A program made the translations under genes and the position numbers. The notes beneath the pieces are model-generated. The model saw only the letters and a list, made by a program, of their open reading frames with translations, was not told where the DNA came from and ran no database searches. This document shows positions 1 through 8,516 of a stretch of 52,823 nt of DNA, in pieces. Origin of the DNA: Paenibacillus marchantiophytorum (GTDB lineage: Bacteria; Bacillota; Bacilli; Paenibacillales; NBRC-103111); contig NZ_BMHE01000050.1 of the NCBI RefSeq assembly GCF_014640555.1, positions 1 to 52,823 on the forward strand. Reading direction: 5' to 3'. Position 1 is the first letter of the stretch, and every line of letters starts with the position of its first letter.

Positions 1-195
1 TCGTCACAATCACTATACCAAACCGAAGCGGTGTTTTTCTATTTTAGCAAGAGGTCAATCATTATCCTGGTTCTGCTATATGTATCAAGGATTTAAGACT
101 AATTTCGCTCTGCGAAGTTTGAGTTCTTAAGAACTATCTATAAATGAAAATAAATCAGGGCAATCAGCTTTTCCCGGCAAACGCCCATGTCTTGT

Positions 196-1542
196 TCAAT
201 TCAATCCTTTCCCTCCGACCGACCGGTGCAGCGACCCGACCAGGTCTACAAAGTGACGCCCGCGCTCTTCAAAGTTACGATATTGGTCAAACGCAGTACA
301 TGCAGGACTCAGCAGCACAGTGTCGCCCGGTACGGCCAGCTTGTGCGCCTGCGCCACTGCTTCGGCCAGGCCTTCGCAGCGGACAATAGGCGGGCAACTC
401 GGCACTCTGCGCACAGCTGCCTCGATTTGACTGGCCGCTTCTCCGATCAACAGCAGCACCTTGACATGATCAGGCAGCAGCCTAGCCATCTCGTCAAACG
501 ATACTTTCTTATCTCGCCCGCCGGCGATCAGCAGCACTCGGCCCACATGCGCATGCAGCGTGGCGACGGTACGGGCGGGGCTGGAGCCGATTGAATTGTT
601 GTAATAATGCACGCCACCCACAGTTGCTACCCACTGGTTTCGGTGCTCCACGCCGACGAAGTTGCGCACCGTCTCCAGAATTGCCTCGTCAGATACGATC
701 CCCCGCACGGCGGTCATGGCAGCCATAACGTTCTCCACGTTATACCAACCCGGCAAACGAATATCACTGATGGGTATCAGACCGTCGATTATGCCATCGT
801 GGACAGTGTGCACGCCGAAATACTTGGTCCGTCCCCGCCCGCGCAGTTCGGCGGTCGCCGGATTGTCGCCGTTTAGGACGGCAAAGTCGTTAGCACTCTG
901 AAAATCCAACAGGTGGCGCTTGGCGGCGGTATATTCATCCATGTCGCGGTGCCAGTCGAGGTGATTGGGCGAGAGGTTGGTAATCACCGCCACATGGGGA
1001 GAGCGCGTCATGTCCATCAGCTGGAAGCTGGACAGCTCGACCGCGCACGCATCCAGCGGCGACATCTCGCCCGCGCGCGTCAGAAGTGGCGTGCCAATGT
1101 TGCCGCCCAGATGAACCGTACGCCCCCCGTCAGCCAGCATGTCTGCAATCAACGACGTGGTGGTTGTCTTACCGTCCGAACCGGTCACGCCGAAAATAGG
1201 ACAAGGACACAGCGTAAAGAACTCCTCCATCTCACTGGTCACACGGCTGCCGCCAGCGCGGGCCGAGTCCAACGCCGGATGGTCTGGGCGCATGCCCGGA
1301 GTGCGGAACACTACGTCGCCCCCAATGCGATCCAGATAATTCTCCCCCAGACGCAACCCGGCGCCTAGATTGTCCCACTCCTCCCGGGGCAAGGCCGGGT
1401 TGCGGTCGCGCACGGTGACGTGCGCCCCGGCCGAGCACAGCATGCGGATCAATGGTGAATTGCTGACGCCGGCGCCGATGACGGTCACGTCCCGACCGGC
1501 CAGCGATTGGATATAGGTGTCAAAATCAGGATTCATAAGCAC
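196..1542 (-). CDS. murD: UDP-N-acetylmuramoylalanine--D-glutamate ligase (MurD)
   Basis: Cytoplasmic Mur ligase that adds D-glutamate to UDP-MurNAc-L-Ala in peptidoglycan synthesis. The 448-residue product has the usual MurD length. Visible are an N-terminal Rossmann-like start (VIGAGVSNS, about residues 21-29), the ATP-binding loop GVTGSDGKTTTT (118-129), ELSSFQL (169-175) and NLSPNHLDWH (189-198). The C-terminal motif usually written NDS reads NNS at 315-317. The gene stands alone, outside any cell-wall cluster, and is far more GC-rich than its AT-rich neighbours, which suggests transfer. Whether it is the main MurD or a second copy cannot be decided here. Family call firm; activity inferred. 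Confidence 0.9.
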   Translation of the reverse strand: MLMNPDFDTYIQSLAGRDVTVIGAGVSNSPLIRMLCSAGAHVTVRDRNPALPREEWDNLGAGLRLGENYLDRIGGDVVFRTPGMRPDHPALDSARAGGSRVTSEMEEFFTLCPCPIFGVTGSDGKTTTTSLIADMLADGGRTVHLGGNIGTPLLTRAGEMSPLDACAVELSSFQLMDMTRSPHVAVITNLSPNHLDWHRDMDEYTAAKRHLLDFQSANDFAVLNGDNPATAELRGRGRTKYFGVHTVHDGIIDGLIPISDIRLPGWYNVENVMAAMTAVRGIVSDEAILETVRNFVGVEHRNQWVATVGGVHYYNNSIGSSPARTVATLHAHVGRVLLIAGGRDKKVSFDEMARLLPDHVKVLLLIGEAASQIEAAVRRVPSCPPIVRCEGLAEAVAQAHKLAVPGDTVLLSPACTAFDQYRNFEERGRHFVDLVGSLHRSVGGKGLN

Positions 1543-1692
1543 CTCCGCTTAGAAAATGTCATTTAATCAAATATACCACATATTGGAACTATCCTACCCG
1601 TTAGTGAAATGGACCCACCGTATATGTCTCGTTGTCGGCAATCGGACTATTTTCTTGTCACCCGACAGGCTCCTAGAAGCTCCCGTGGGCAA

Positions 1693-1720
1693 CCAAAAAA
1701 GCACCATCCTGTGATGATGC
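1693..1720 (-). terminator. Minus-strand hairpin with T-run
   Basis: Read on the minus strand, a stem of about nine pairs (agcatcatc with gatggtgct, one mismatch or wobble) around ACAG is followed by TTTTTT. No minus-strand gene ends just upstream, so it may be a relic. The rest of 1543-1897 shows no gene. Confidence 0.5.
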
Positions 1721-1897
1721 TGCTAATCAAACTTCTCTTTTATTTAGATAATGCTGTAACCTCAACATCATTCTAAAGACTGTTCAGTTCGGATAGTATC
1801 TCATTTGTTTCACTTAGAAAGGAAGGGATATTCCAGATTTATCTAGAATAAATATTACTTCAACAAAATGAATCTTCTATGTGAGGAGAATGGTGAA

Positions 1898-2659
1898 TTG
1901 ATTTATTTATACATATTGATTCTAATACTCTTGTTGTATATATGTTTTATCTTACCTACACAATGGTTGAAAATTGAGCGGATTAAATATCCTCTAGATT
2001 TAAATTTGAAAATCCTTCAGATTAGTGATTTGCATGTAGAAAGATTAAGAATAAGTCCAACAAAAATTGCGACCATTATCAATGGTGAAAAGCCAAACCT
2101 TATATTTGTTACAGGTGATTTTACCAAATATCGTAAAAGCCTCTCCAAGCTAGAAAAGTATCTAAGAGCAATGACTATATGTAATGTACCGATTTATTGT
2201 GTCCTTGGAAACCATGATTACCAGCAAAAGAATGTAATGGATTTAATCAATCTATTAAGGAAGTATGGATTACATCTATTAAGAAATGAATCGGTACAGA
2301 TTGATCAATTTGATTTAATTGGAATTGATGACTTTGATTCAGGCAAAAGCAACATAGAAACATCTTTTCAAAATGTTGATCATACTAAAACGAAAATCGT
2401 TATTACTCACGATCCTAACATTGTTCTACATTTGAACAAACACTTTGATTATTTAATGGCTGGACATCTACATGGTAAACAATTTAATATTCCATTTTTG
2501 TTTAGAGTTAAAGACGCGGGAAAATTGCCTAGAATGGGGATATATAAGGGTCTACATAAAAATCAATATGGGGCATACTACATATCTAAGGGAATTGGGC
2601 AGACGGGTATTAATGCAAGATTTTTAGTCAGAAGTGAGATAACGATGCACTATTTATAA
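1898..2659 (+). CDS. Membrane-anchored metallophosphoesterase (YkuE-like)
   Basis: Calcineurin-like phosphoesterase of 253 residues. An N-terminal transmembrane segment rich in I and L is followed by the metal-binding motifs in family order: ISDLH, TGDFT, GNHDY, ITHD and AGHLHGKQ. The fold coordinates two metal ions and hydrolyses phosphoesters; YkuE-type relatives act at the membrane, but the substrate is unknown. I chose the TTG at 1898 because GAGGAG lies nine bases upstream; an in-frame ATG at 1868 would add ten residues but has no clear ribosome site. It is AT-rich and isolated, with no partner gene. Confidence 0.8.
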   Translation: MIYLYILILILLLYICFILPTQWLKIERIKYPLDLNLKILQISDLHVERLRISPTKIATIINGEKPNLIFVTGDFTKYRKSLSKLEKYLRAMTICNVPIYCVLGNHDYQQKNVMDLINLLRKYGLHLLRNESVQIDQFDLIGIDDFDSGKSNIETSFQNVDHTKTKIVITHDPNIVLHLNKHFDYLMAGHLHGKQFNIPFLFRVKDAGKLPRMGIYKGLHKNQYGAYYISKGIGQTGINARFLVRSEITMHYL

Positions 2660-2706
2660 CTTGAAACACTGATGAAATTGGGTAAGCCTGTTCGAATAAT
2701 CGCAAG

Positions 2707-2735
2707 AGAAAAGGCTGTCGGTTTGCCCGGCAGCC
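2707..2735 (-). terminator. Terminator downstream of the DJ-1/PfpI gene
   Basis: Nine-pair stem (ggctgtcgg with ccggcagcc, one G-T wobble) around a five-base loop. The minus-strand reading is followed by TTTT. It lies about 90 bases beyond the stop of the DJ-1 gene. Confidence 0.65.
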
Positions 2736-2825
2736 CTTGACTTGAAGGTAATTGAGCTATCGTTCCTCGTTAGCGTAACAAACTACCTAAGTCATGTTTA
2801 TCAAATGATATAAAGTAACTAAAAA

Positions 2826-3413
2826 CTAATAATTATTCAAAAGATTTCCTACCTTATAGAAAGGATAATCTACTTTTTCTTGTACAAGTTTAACAAAACT
2901 TTCATCGGTGACTGATTCAACGAAAAAGAGACCCATATCCATTGAAGCCCCAGCACCTCCACCCATAAAAATGTTACCTTCCCTTACAATACGCTTTTTT
3001 ATTACTTCTGAACAATACGGACTTAAAAGTTCATATGCGGATGGATTCGTCGTAGCCCTTTTTCCAGTCAAAAAACCTGCCGCACCCATCAACAGAGAAC
3101 CTGTACAAATAGAAACCTTATATTCTACGTCTATTGATGTTTGAATCCATGAAATAAACTCAGAATCGTTTCTCAGTTTTCTTGTTGACATACCTCCCGG
3201 AATAAATACTAAGTCATATTTAGATAAATTTGGATAGACATTTGGTATCTTAATTTTCATACCACGATCGTCAGTGATTTCCTCCTTGTTTGAACAAAAG
3301 TCCCAAGACATATTCTCCTTTTTCCCTAACACGGCCATCCAAGCAACTACTTCGTAAAAGCCTGCAAAATCCATAGTAGTCATCTGGTCAAACATAATAT
3401 AAGCAATTTTCAT
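2826..3413 (-). CDS. DJ-1/PfpI family protein
   Basis: Class-I glutamine-amidotransferase-like protein of 195 residues. It opens MKIAYIMFDQMTTMDFAG, typical of ThiJ/PfpI proteins. The nucleophile-elbow cysteine sits in SICTGS, followed by GAAGFLTGKRATT. Family members include chaperones, deglycases, hydratases and regulators; there is no fused AraC domain here. The ATG at 3413 is preferred. The open frame runs further upstream only because it reads through a structured leader (3478-3547). That leader looks like a ZTP riboswitch followed by an intrinsic terminator, so the gene is probably controlled by purine/folate stress. Function beyond family not assignable. Confidence 0.82.
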   Translation of the reverse strand: MKIAYIMFDQMTTMDFAGFYEVVAWMAVLGKKENMSWDFCSNKEEITDDRGMKIKIPNVYPNLSKYDLVFIPGGMSTRKLRNDSEFISWIQTSIDVEYKVSICTGSLLMGAAGFLTGKRATTNPSAYELLSPYCSEVIKKRIVREGNIFMGGGAGASMDMGLFFVESVTDESFVKLVQEKVDYPFYKVGNLLNNY

Positions 3414-3446
3414 ACTCCGCACCCCGCCTCGCTTAAAATTGAAAAC

Positions 3447-3476
3447 AAAAAAAGCATCTGATCTAAGATCAAATAC
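3447..3476 (-). terminator. Expression-platform terminator of the ZTP-type riboswitch
   Basis: On the minus strand a ten-pair stem (gtatttgatc with gatcagatgc, two G-U) around loop TTA is followed by seven Ts. It starts directly after the aptamer's last conserved bases, so folding of the aptamer can compete with it. This is the arrangement of an ON switch. Confidence 0.75.
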
Positions 3477-3477
3477 T

Positions 3478-3547
3478 TTGCCCAGGCGAACGGCGTATGA
3501 GATATGTGCTTCCTCGTGGTAATCCACGCTTTCGCCAGTCACACATA
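3478..3547 (-). promoter_or_regulatory. ZTP (pfl) riboswitch aptamer
   Basis: Read on the minus strand, the hallmarks of the ZTP/ZMP-sensing pfl RNA appear in order: TGACTGGCG, a hairpin GTGG-ATTA-CCAC, GGAAGC, then GCCG and the highly conserved CGCCTGGGCA. This aptamer class senses the folate-stress alarmone ZTP and normally controls purine and one-carbon genes. Here the next gene is a DJ-1/PfpI protein. Class call rests on remembered consensus. Confidence 0.82.
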
Positions 3548-3566
3548 CCAAAAAATACCTAATTTG

Positions 3567-3595
3567 TTTATACCAGAATATTACAAAAATCTCAA
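3567..3595 (-). promoter_or_regulatory. SigA-type promoter for the riboswitch/DJ-1 unit
   Basis: Minus-strand TTGAGA (3590-3595), a 17-base spacer and TATAAA (3567-3572). It sits about 20 bases upstream of the aptamer. Confidence 0.65.
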
Positions 3596-3657
3596 CTATT
3601 TATTTTCTGAACCAAATTAGAGTTTTCGTTGCATCATTTAACTGCCCTTTAGCTTAA

Positions 3658-3697
3658 TGAGGCTGCCCGATGAATTTCGCGGCAGCCTCACTTTTTA
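3658..3697 (+). terminator. Orphan plus-strand terminator
   Basis: Ten-pair perfect stem (tgaggctgcc with ggcagcctca) followed by CTTTTT on the plus strand. No plus-strand gene is seen just before it. The surrounding 3600-3880 shows no other feature. Confidence 0.55.
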
Positions 3698-3880
3698 ATT
3701 CCTGAACTAACGTCTCCCGATACTTAATACCTCAATTGAATTTCAAGCTAAAACTTCATATTTAGTCCAGCTATTGTTAGTTTGGACTGTTCTCTGCAAT
3801 TGACGCAATCCCTTATTATTCGAACGATGTGCGAGTATCATTTCTTTCGTTAAATCGATTACCAATGGATCTCGTAATGC

Positions 3881-4200
3881 TTATTCTACCGGTATGAATC
3901 TAGCTTCATCAACCTCATAACCATCGATACAAATAATACCTGAAGTTATTTCCATTTCAAGCTTTCCACTTGCTACTCCCATCTCCCGGTTAGCTTCGTT
4001 CTTTAATTCAAGATCAATTGTAAACGCTTCGTCTACCTTAGCTTGCTCTGGGACGGAAATACGAACGGAGAACAGTTCGTTTTTGCGGTTTCTGTGACTG
4101 ATGAAGTAGTTTGTGTATTAGCAGTCATTGGTTCGCCTGTTTCCACAGACTGACAGGCATTCAAAAAAGCCATCAAAAGTACAATGACCAACTTGTTTAA
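3881..4200 (-). pseudogene. Frameshifted lipoprotein gene
   Basis: The minus-strand reading gives a hydrophobic signal peptide ending in the lipobox LNAC, then a Thr/Ser-rich linker. The frame is lost near position 4070 and resumes as ELFSVRISVPEQAKVDEAF to a stop ending FIPVE. The two halves join sensibly only with one frameshift. A good ribosome site (GGGAGG, near 4208-4213) is present, but no standard start codon lies at a proper distance; a TTG at 4191 is the nearest. It was probably a small secreted lipoprotein, now inactivated. A sequencing error is the alternative. Confidence 0.6.
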
Positions 4201-4598
4201 ATATACACCTCCCTTTCCTCATTGACGTAGTGAATCATGGTTTTGTTTAGTGAAGCTTGAAATTCATCTCAAAAACACCTTCAGATTTCGTCATAAACTT
4301 TAATTATATTAAGTAGGGGCACCCATTTGAAAAGGGATGGGCAACTTGGTCTTTTCATCGACTACAGCCCGGCGAGAGGGCTTCGAATATAGAAAGGAAA
4401 GGAGTTGCAGCGATTTAGCCTCCGCTTTTCTCTCCCACACATTTTATCAATGTCCTCATTTCAATTTTGACGAAGGGATGGTGAAAGAATGATAGTGGCC
4501 GATGCAAACCTCGGCCTAAAATCGATAATAGAAGCTAACATAGTAATAAAACCATTTTTGTTATTAACCTCATCCCTAGAGGCAGGTCTCTCTTAACA
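4201..4598. other. Gene-free stretch
   Basis: No convincing coding sequence on either strand. Short A- and T-rich runs and a few weak inverted repeats are seen. A ribosome-site-like AAGGAG at about 4397 has no open frame of useful length behind it. Confidence 0.5.
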
Positions 4599-4636
4599 GA
4601 AAGGCCACTTTCGTTTTGCTCTGAAAGTGGCCTTTC
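4599..4636 (-). terminator. Strong hairpin after the dynamin-like gene
   Basis: Fourteen-pair perfect stem (gaaaggccactttc and its complement) with a ten-base loop, about 75 bases beyond the stop codon at 4712. T-runs are short on both strands, so it may act in both directions. Confidence 0.6.
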
Positions 4637-4711
4637 GTAACGATTTATTGCTGATCCACACTTTAAGTTTATCGCGTAAAAATGAATATCATATTGTATT
4701 ATAATCTCATA

Positions 4712-6880
4712 CTAAATATTAATTATCATCTTATTCACAAGATCAGTCATAGCTTTACCGATCTCCTCTGCGATAATATCTGCAAAATCCTGAGTTGCAA
4801 ATATATTCTTATAAGTTTCCTGCATCTCACGCATTGTCTGGTCGTAGCTAATAGGCTTTTGATATATCTTATCAATTTCTTTCCTTATTCGTTCATTACC
4901 ATAGGACAAATTAAAAGCAACTTTGTCCATAACCATATTATACTTCTCGATGGAACTGAAATAATCTCTCAGTGCCCGATGTAAAATCTGCGTATTTCTT
5001 TGCTTATCTGACCATCCGCTTACTAACTCAGGATTAATATTATTAAATGCAAGCTCCTGATATTGTTGATTCTTATTGAATGTCTCAACCAAATGCTCAA
5101 CTTCTGTAGCTTCAAGATTATCAAGAACTGTGCTAACAGCCTGCACTTCAAATAATGTATGAAAGTCACGAATTTCTTTTGAAAGGATATTATTTAACAT
5201 TCTTTTCATGTTGATGCTGAAATTTCCGTAAACGTTAGCTCTAGTCGTATGACCTTGCCCTCGTTGCAGTTTGTTATAATATGCAACGACGCTTCTTCCG
5301 CTCAGAGCATATTTCGTTGTAATCGTGTATCCATTGACTGTCGCCTTATCTTCAGTTAGATTAAATTTTATTAAATTAAAAATATTTGAAATAAGTTGTC
5401 CTGCAAGCTTCATCTCAATAACCGGAGCATCCGCATTAATAGCTGTAACAAAGAGCGGCGTTGTGATACCAACAGGAAGAATGCGCCGTTGTGTTTCGCG
5501 GATCATTTCGTCAATATTTTGATATAATCCGTCTGGAGTAAAACGCACAAGTCTATCGCTACCATGGTGCTTTAGTGCAAGTTGAATCGGATCTATGCTC
5601 TCTTCCAAATACCTTAATGATAACCATGTCAAATTGTCCTGAGAAAACCTTGTTAAATATTGCTTGATAGAATTTTCCATCATATTTATTGCATCAAGAA
5701 TATTTGCATCATAATTGTTCTGCCTAATCACAACCGTATCTTTGTCAGCTTTATTAATAAGGTTTCCAATAATCCGATCAGCTTTTGTGAATATAACGTT
5801 TACAGGGACATTCAGCCTAGAAGCCTTAGAAAGCTTCTCTTCAATGGCACTACAGCTTTCTGCAATTACATCATCACGTTCTTCGAGATTTAAGAGAAGT
5901 AAGATACTATCAGGACTACAATTCAAAGCAATATCCAATGCATCCTTAATCGAGTTACTGTCCATCCCAATTTGAGTAAGCCCCATTGTATCACGCAAAC
6001 AAAATCTTAACGGAATGCGCTCCTCTGATCGATCGATAATCTCCCTTCGGGGCCTACAAGCCAAGGTGATATCCTCAATAATCAAGCTGAATGGCTGAAA
6101 GGGATCAAACAGCTTTTCTAAAATCGTTCCTCCATACAAAAAGGCTTCATTTTCATTCACGCTATACTCGCAAATATCCCCAATTGCTCTATCTGAATTC
6201 AGCAAATTATTAAGATCATTTGTAATCTGCACTCCAATAGTATTAAGCCAATTAAAATATCTACCCAGCAGATCAGTCTCCATGGTTTCCCATATATCCT
6301 CAAAGACCATTTTTCTTATATCAGAAATTTTTACTTTCTGCTGAGTTAGTTCCTTCTTCTTAATTTTCACACGTTCAGAAAACGATGGCTCGATGTTTTC
6401 GATTTTATCTAAGGCATCCGCAATTGATTCCTTGAATTCATCGACTGATATCTTATCCTTGATATTTCCCAAATGGTATGAAGCATCTTCCGGCTCCAAA
6501 ATACTCTTGAACCAATTCTCATCAATGGACTCCAAGGTATCCTCCGCACACATTTCGTTACTCGTGAACAGTCTTGCCAGTTGTTCAAGTATTTCAATGT
6601 GTACATCCTTTACCGAAAAATCTTTGATTCGCACATGCATCGCAAAATGCTCATCTTTTTCAATACGCTCATCGAATACAAAGTTGCATGGAATGATAGT
6701 GGTTTGGCTCTTGTTTCCAATTCCTACTTTGATGAATCCGATTATTCTGTGATTTACCAAAGCGTAAATTAGAGTACTTTTGCCGGATGTGGATGGACCA
6801 ATAACAACGATTGTCGGAGCTGACTTACTACGCTTCAACGCTTCAAGAGCCGACAGCCTAGCAAATTCTTTTCTTTTCAA
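4712..6880 (-). CDS. Large dynamin-like GTPase
   Basis: A 722-residue P-loop GTPase. The Walker A/G1 motif GPSTSGKST is at about residues 28-36, G3 DTMG near 297 and G4 FTKAD near 364. A long charged helical insert separates G1 from G3 and a long helical C-terminal half follows. This layout resembles bacterial dynamin-like and septin/IRG-like GTPases, which remodel or guard membranes and are sometimes antiphage. No transmembrane segment is obvious. The TTG at 6880 is chosen because AAGGAGG lies nine bases upstream. That site is buried in a 17-bp hairpin, so expression looks conditional. It stands alone and no precise family was recognised. Confidence 0.7.
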   Translation of the reverse strand: MKRKEFARLSALEALKRSKSAPTIVVIGPSTSGKSTLIYALVNHRIIGFIKVGIGNKSQTTIIPCNFVFDERIEKDEHFAMHVRIKDFSVKDVHIEILEQLARLFTSNEMCAEDTLESIDENWFKSILEPEDASYHLGNIKDKISVDEFKESIADALDKIENIEPSFSERVKIKKKELTQQKVKISDIRKMVFEDIWETMETDLLGRYFNWLNTIGVQITNDLNNLLNSDRAIGDICEYSVNENEAFLYGGTILEKLFDPFQPFSLIIEDITLACRPRREIIDRSEERIPLRFCLRDTMGLTQIGMDSNSIKDALDIALNCSPDSILLLLNLEERDDVIAESCSAIEEKLSKASRLNVPVNVIFTKADRIIGNLINKADKDTVVIRQNNYDANILDAINMMENSIKQYLTRFSQDNLTWLSLRYLEESIDPIQLALKHHGSDRLVRFTPDGLYQNIDEMIRETQRRILPVGITTPLFVTAINADAPVIEMKLAGQLISNIFNLIKFNLTEDKATVNGYTITTKYALSGRSVVAYYNKLQRGQGHTTRANVYGNFSINMKRMLNNILSKEIRDFHTLFEVQAVSTVLDNLEATEVEHLVETFNKNQQYQELAFNNINPELVSGWSDKQRNTQILHRALRDYFSSIEKYNMVMDKVAFNLSYGNERIRKEIDKIYQKPISYDQTMREMQETYKNIFATQDFADIIAEEIGKAMTDLVNKMIINI

Positions 6881-6886
6881 ACCAAA

Positions 6887-6933
6887 AAACCTCCTTGTTG
6901 GAATTTGAGAAATGACTTCCAACAAGGAGGTTT
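6887..6933 (-). promoter_or_regulatory. Ribosome-site-sequestering hairpin with T-run
   Basis: Perfect 17-bp inverted repeat (6887-6903 and 6917-6933) with a 13-base loop. On the minus-strand transcript the 3' arm contains AAGGAGG (6890-6896) for the GTPase start at 6880, and the stem is followed by six Us. The same hairpin can therefore both terminate transcription and hide the ribosome site. Confidence 0.75.
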
Positions 6934-6943
6934 CGATAATCAA

Positions 6944-7985
6944 AAAGCTGTGCCAATGTGCACAACATTAATTCGAACCTCTTGAATGCCGCATACAGGG
7001 ATCCTCGGTAAGTTAAGGAGAATGTATGGGTGATGACCTCACTCAGCGTTTTCGTGGATACGCATCTTGTGAAAGTCACATCTCATAAATTTTATTTTAT
7101 CAAGAAGGATATGATTTGTCACGCCATTTTACCAAAGAATCAAACAACTAAACCTCTACTTACAGTTTATTTTGATGCCATTATCAATTTCGCAAATACC
7201 GTAACATTTGACTCCGCACGACCTTACTACGCATAAGCCACACACGTCTGATTCGTATATCTAAGCTACAGAATCAATGTTATTGTTATGCAAAAGCACT
7301 GAAACTTTAGTCGTATCTCGCAGCGCCTTATTCTTATAGTCGCTCTCATCCTGAGCAAAGGAGAAATACTTCACCAAACACTGTTAACTATAAACTTCTA
7401 CGCGATATATCTCAACCACACACCCTACACGAGTTGGAGAAAGTGACATAAAAGCATCACTCGTAAGAAACTGCATATTTCCACCTGGGCGTAGCTTGAC
7501 TAAATCAATATTCATACATACTTTCTCATCCACTTTGATGAAATTATTCTTTTCTTAACAACTTATAGCTACCTTCCGCTATCTCCTTATTATATCACCA
7601 ATTTACAAATTCAGGATATTAGCCTTGTCCCCATCCCCCTAAAAGTGATTACCTCATTTTATCTTCTCAAATATCGAAGAAGTAAACAGCCCATAAGCAA
7701 AGGAAAAAGGCAGCCGATTTATGTCCGCTGCCTTGTAGTCTGTATTATGCTATATTGTTCTTTACTTCAATGAAGACAGGGAGCAACTACCGCGGCAATG
7801 CTCCCTGTTTATTTTCGTGTGGTCATCTCGAATTTTACAATAATAATCAGACTTGCTCATTACTGTGGTTGTACCTGAAAATAAAGTATTTAACTGAAGG
7901 TGTTGAATTGGTGCGGTTATTGTTGCTTATATTTGTCATGTTTATGTAGTGTAACCAGCTCTTAAACTGCTTTGTATATTTCAAA
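6944..7985. other. Gene-poor stretch with two orphan hairpins
   Basis: No coding sequence with a credible start was seen in about 1 kb. It holds two terminator-like hairpins: 7707-7734 (eight pairs, aaggcagc, with a T-run on the minus strand) and 7776-7808 (ten pairs, acagggagca). These may be remnants of lost genes. Confidence 0.5.
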
Positions 7986-8024
7986 TAAAAAAAGAGTAAC
8001 TGGTTTCCAGTTACTCTTTTTAAA
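7986..8024 (-). terminator. Terminator of the rpsF-ssb-rpsR operon
   Basis: Long perfect stem (aaaaagagtaactgg and its complement) with a two-base loop and U-rich flanks on both strands, just after the rpsR stop codon. Confidence 0.85.
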
Positions 8025-8027
8025 GTT

Positions 8028-8315
8028 TTATTCCGTTGTATAAGGAAGCAACGCGATTGTACGGGAACGCTTGATAGCGATCGTCAACGCACGTTGGTAC
8101 TTAGCGGAAGTACCAGTTACACGTCTAGGAAGGATCTTCCCTCGCTCGCTGATAAACTTCTTAAGCGTTTCGATATCTTTATAATCAATGTGTTTGATTT
8201 TGTTTACTGTGAAGTAACATACCTTACGACGTTTACCTTTACCGCCTTTGCCACGAGGAGCAAACTTGCGATCGCCGCGATCTTCACTATTGTTATCTCT
8301 TTTTTGGAAAGCCAT
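8028..8315 (-). CDS. rpsR: 30S ribosomal protein bS18
   Basis: Small-subunit protein that binds beside bS6 on the 16S platform. It is 95 residues, slightly longer than most bS18 because of a charged, Gly/Lys-rich N-terminal extension. The conserved core CYFTVNKIKHIDYKDIETLKKFISERGKI.. and LLPYTTE-type ending are present. AAAGGA precedes the ATG. It is the last gene of rpsF-ssb-rpsR, the usual order, but is separated from ssb by an unusually long 200-base spacer with three phased repeats. Confidence 0.96.
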   Translation of the reverse strand: MAFQKRDNNSEDRGDRKFAPRGKGGKGKRRKVCYFTVNKIKHIDYKDIETLKKFISERGKILPRRVTGTSAKYQRALTIAIKRSRTIALLPYTTE

Positions 8316-8370
8316 TGTGTCTTCTCAGTCCTTTCTACTTTAGAATTGTAGTCCATCTTCCCATATTGCA

Positions 8371-8505
8371 CAGATTGCACACTAAATTTCTCGCCGTTGA
8401 TAATCAAGTATAATTCTCAGTATATCTTATCTCAGATTACACACTACTTATCATATAAAACCTCATATATAATACGGGTTTTACGGTTTTTTTCAGATTG
8501 CACAC
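8371..8505 (-). repeat. Three phased copies of CAGATTRCACAC between ssb and rpsR
   Basis: Plus-strand copies at 8371-8382, 8433-8444 and 8494-8505, spaced 62 and 61 bases. The sequence between copies is not conserved. In the transcript (minus strand) the motif reads GTGTGYAATCTG. Confidence 0.7.
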
Positions 8506-8516
8506 CTGTACGCCGG

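Noticed and set aside
187..1368. Several reading frames opposite murD
   Set aside because: They are shadows on the GC-rich antisense strand without ribosome sites or family features.
3420..3551. N-terminal extension of the DJ-1 protein
   Set aside because: The extra 46 codons are read through the riboswitch and its terminator; the true start is at 3413.
6944..7240. T-box or other known riboswitch upstream of the dynamin-like gene
   Set aside because: The conserved T-box sequence and other familiar aptamer cores are absent; only the ribosome-site hairpin is supported.
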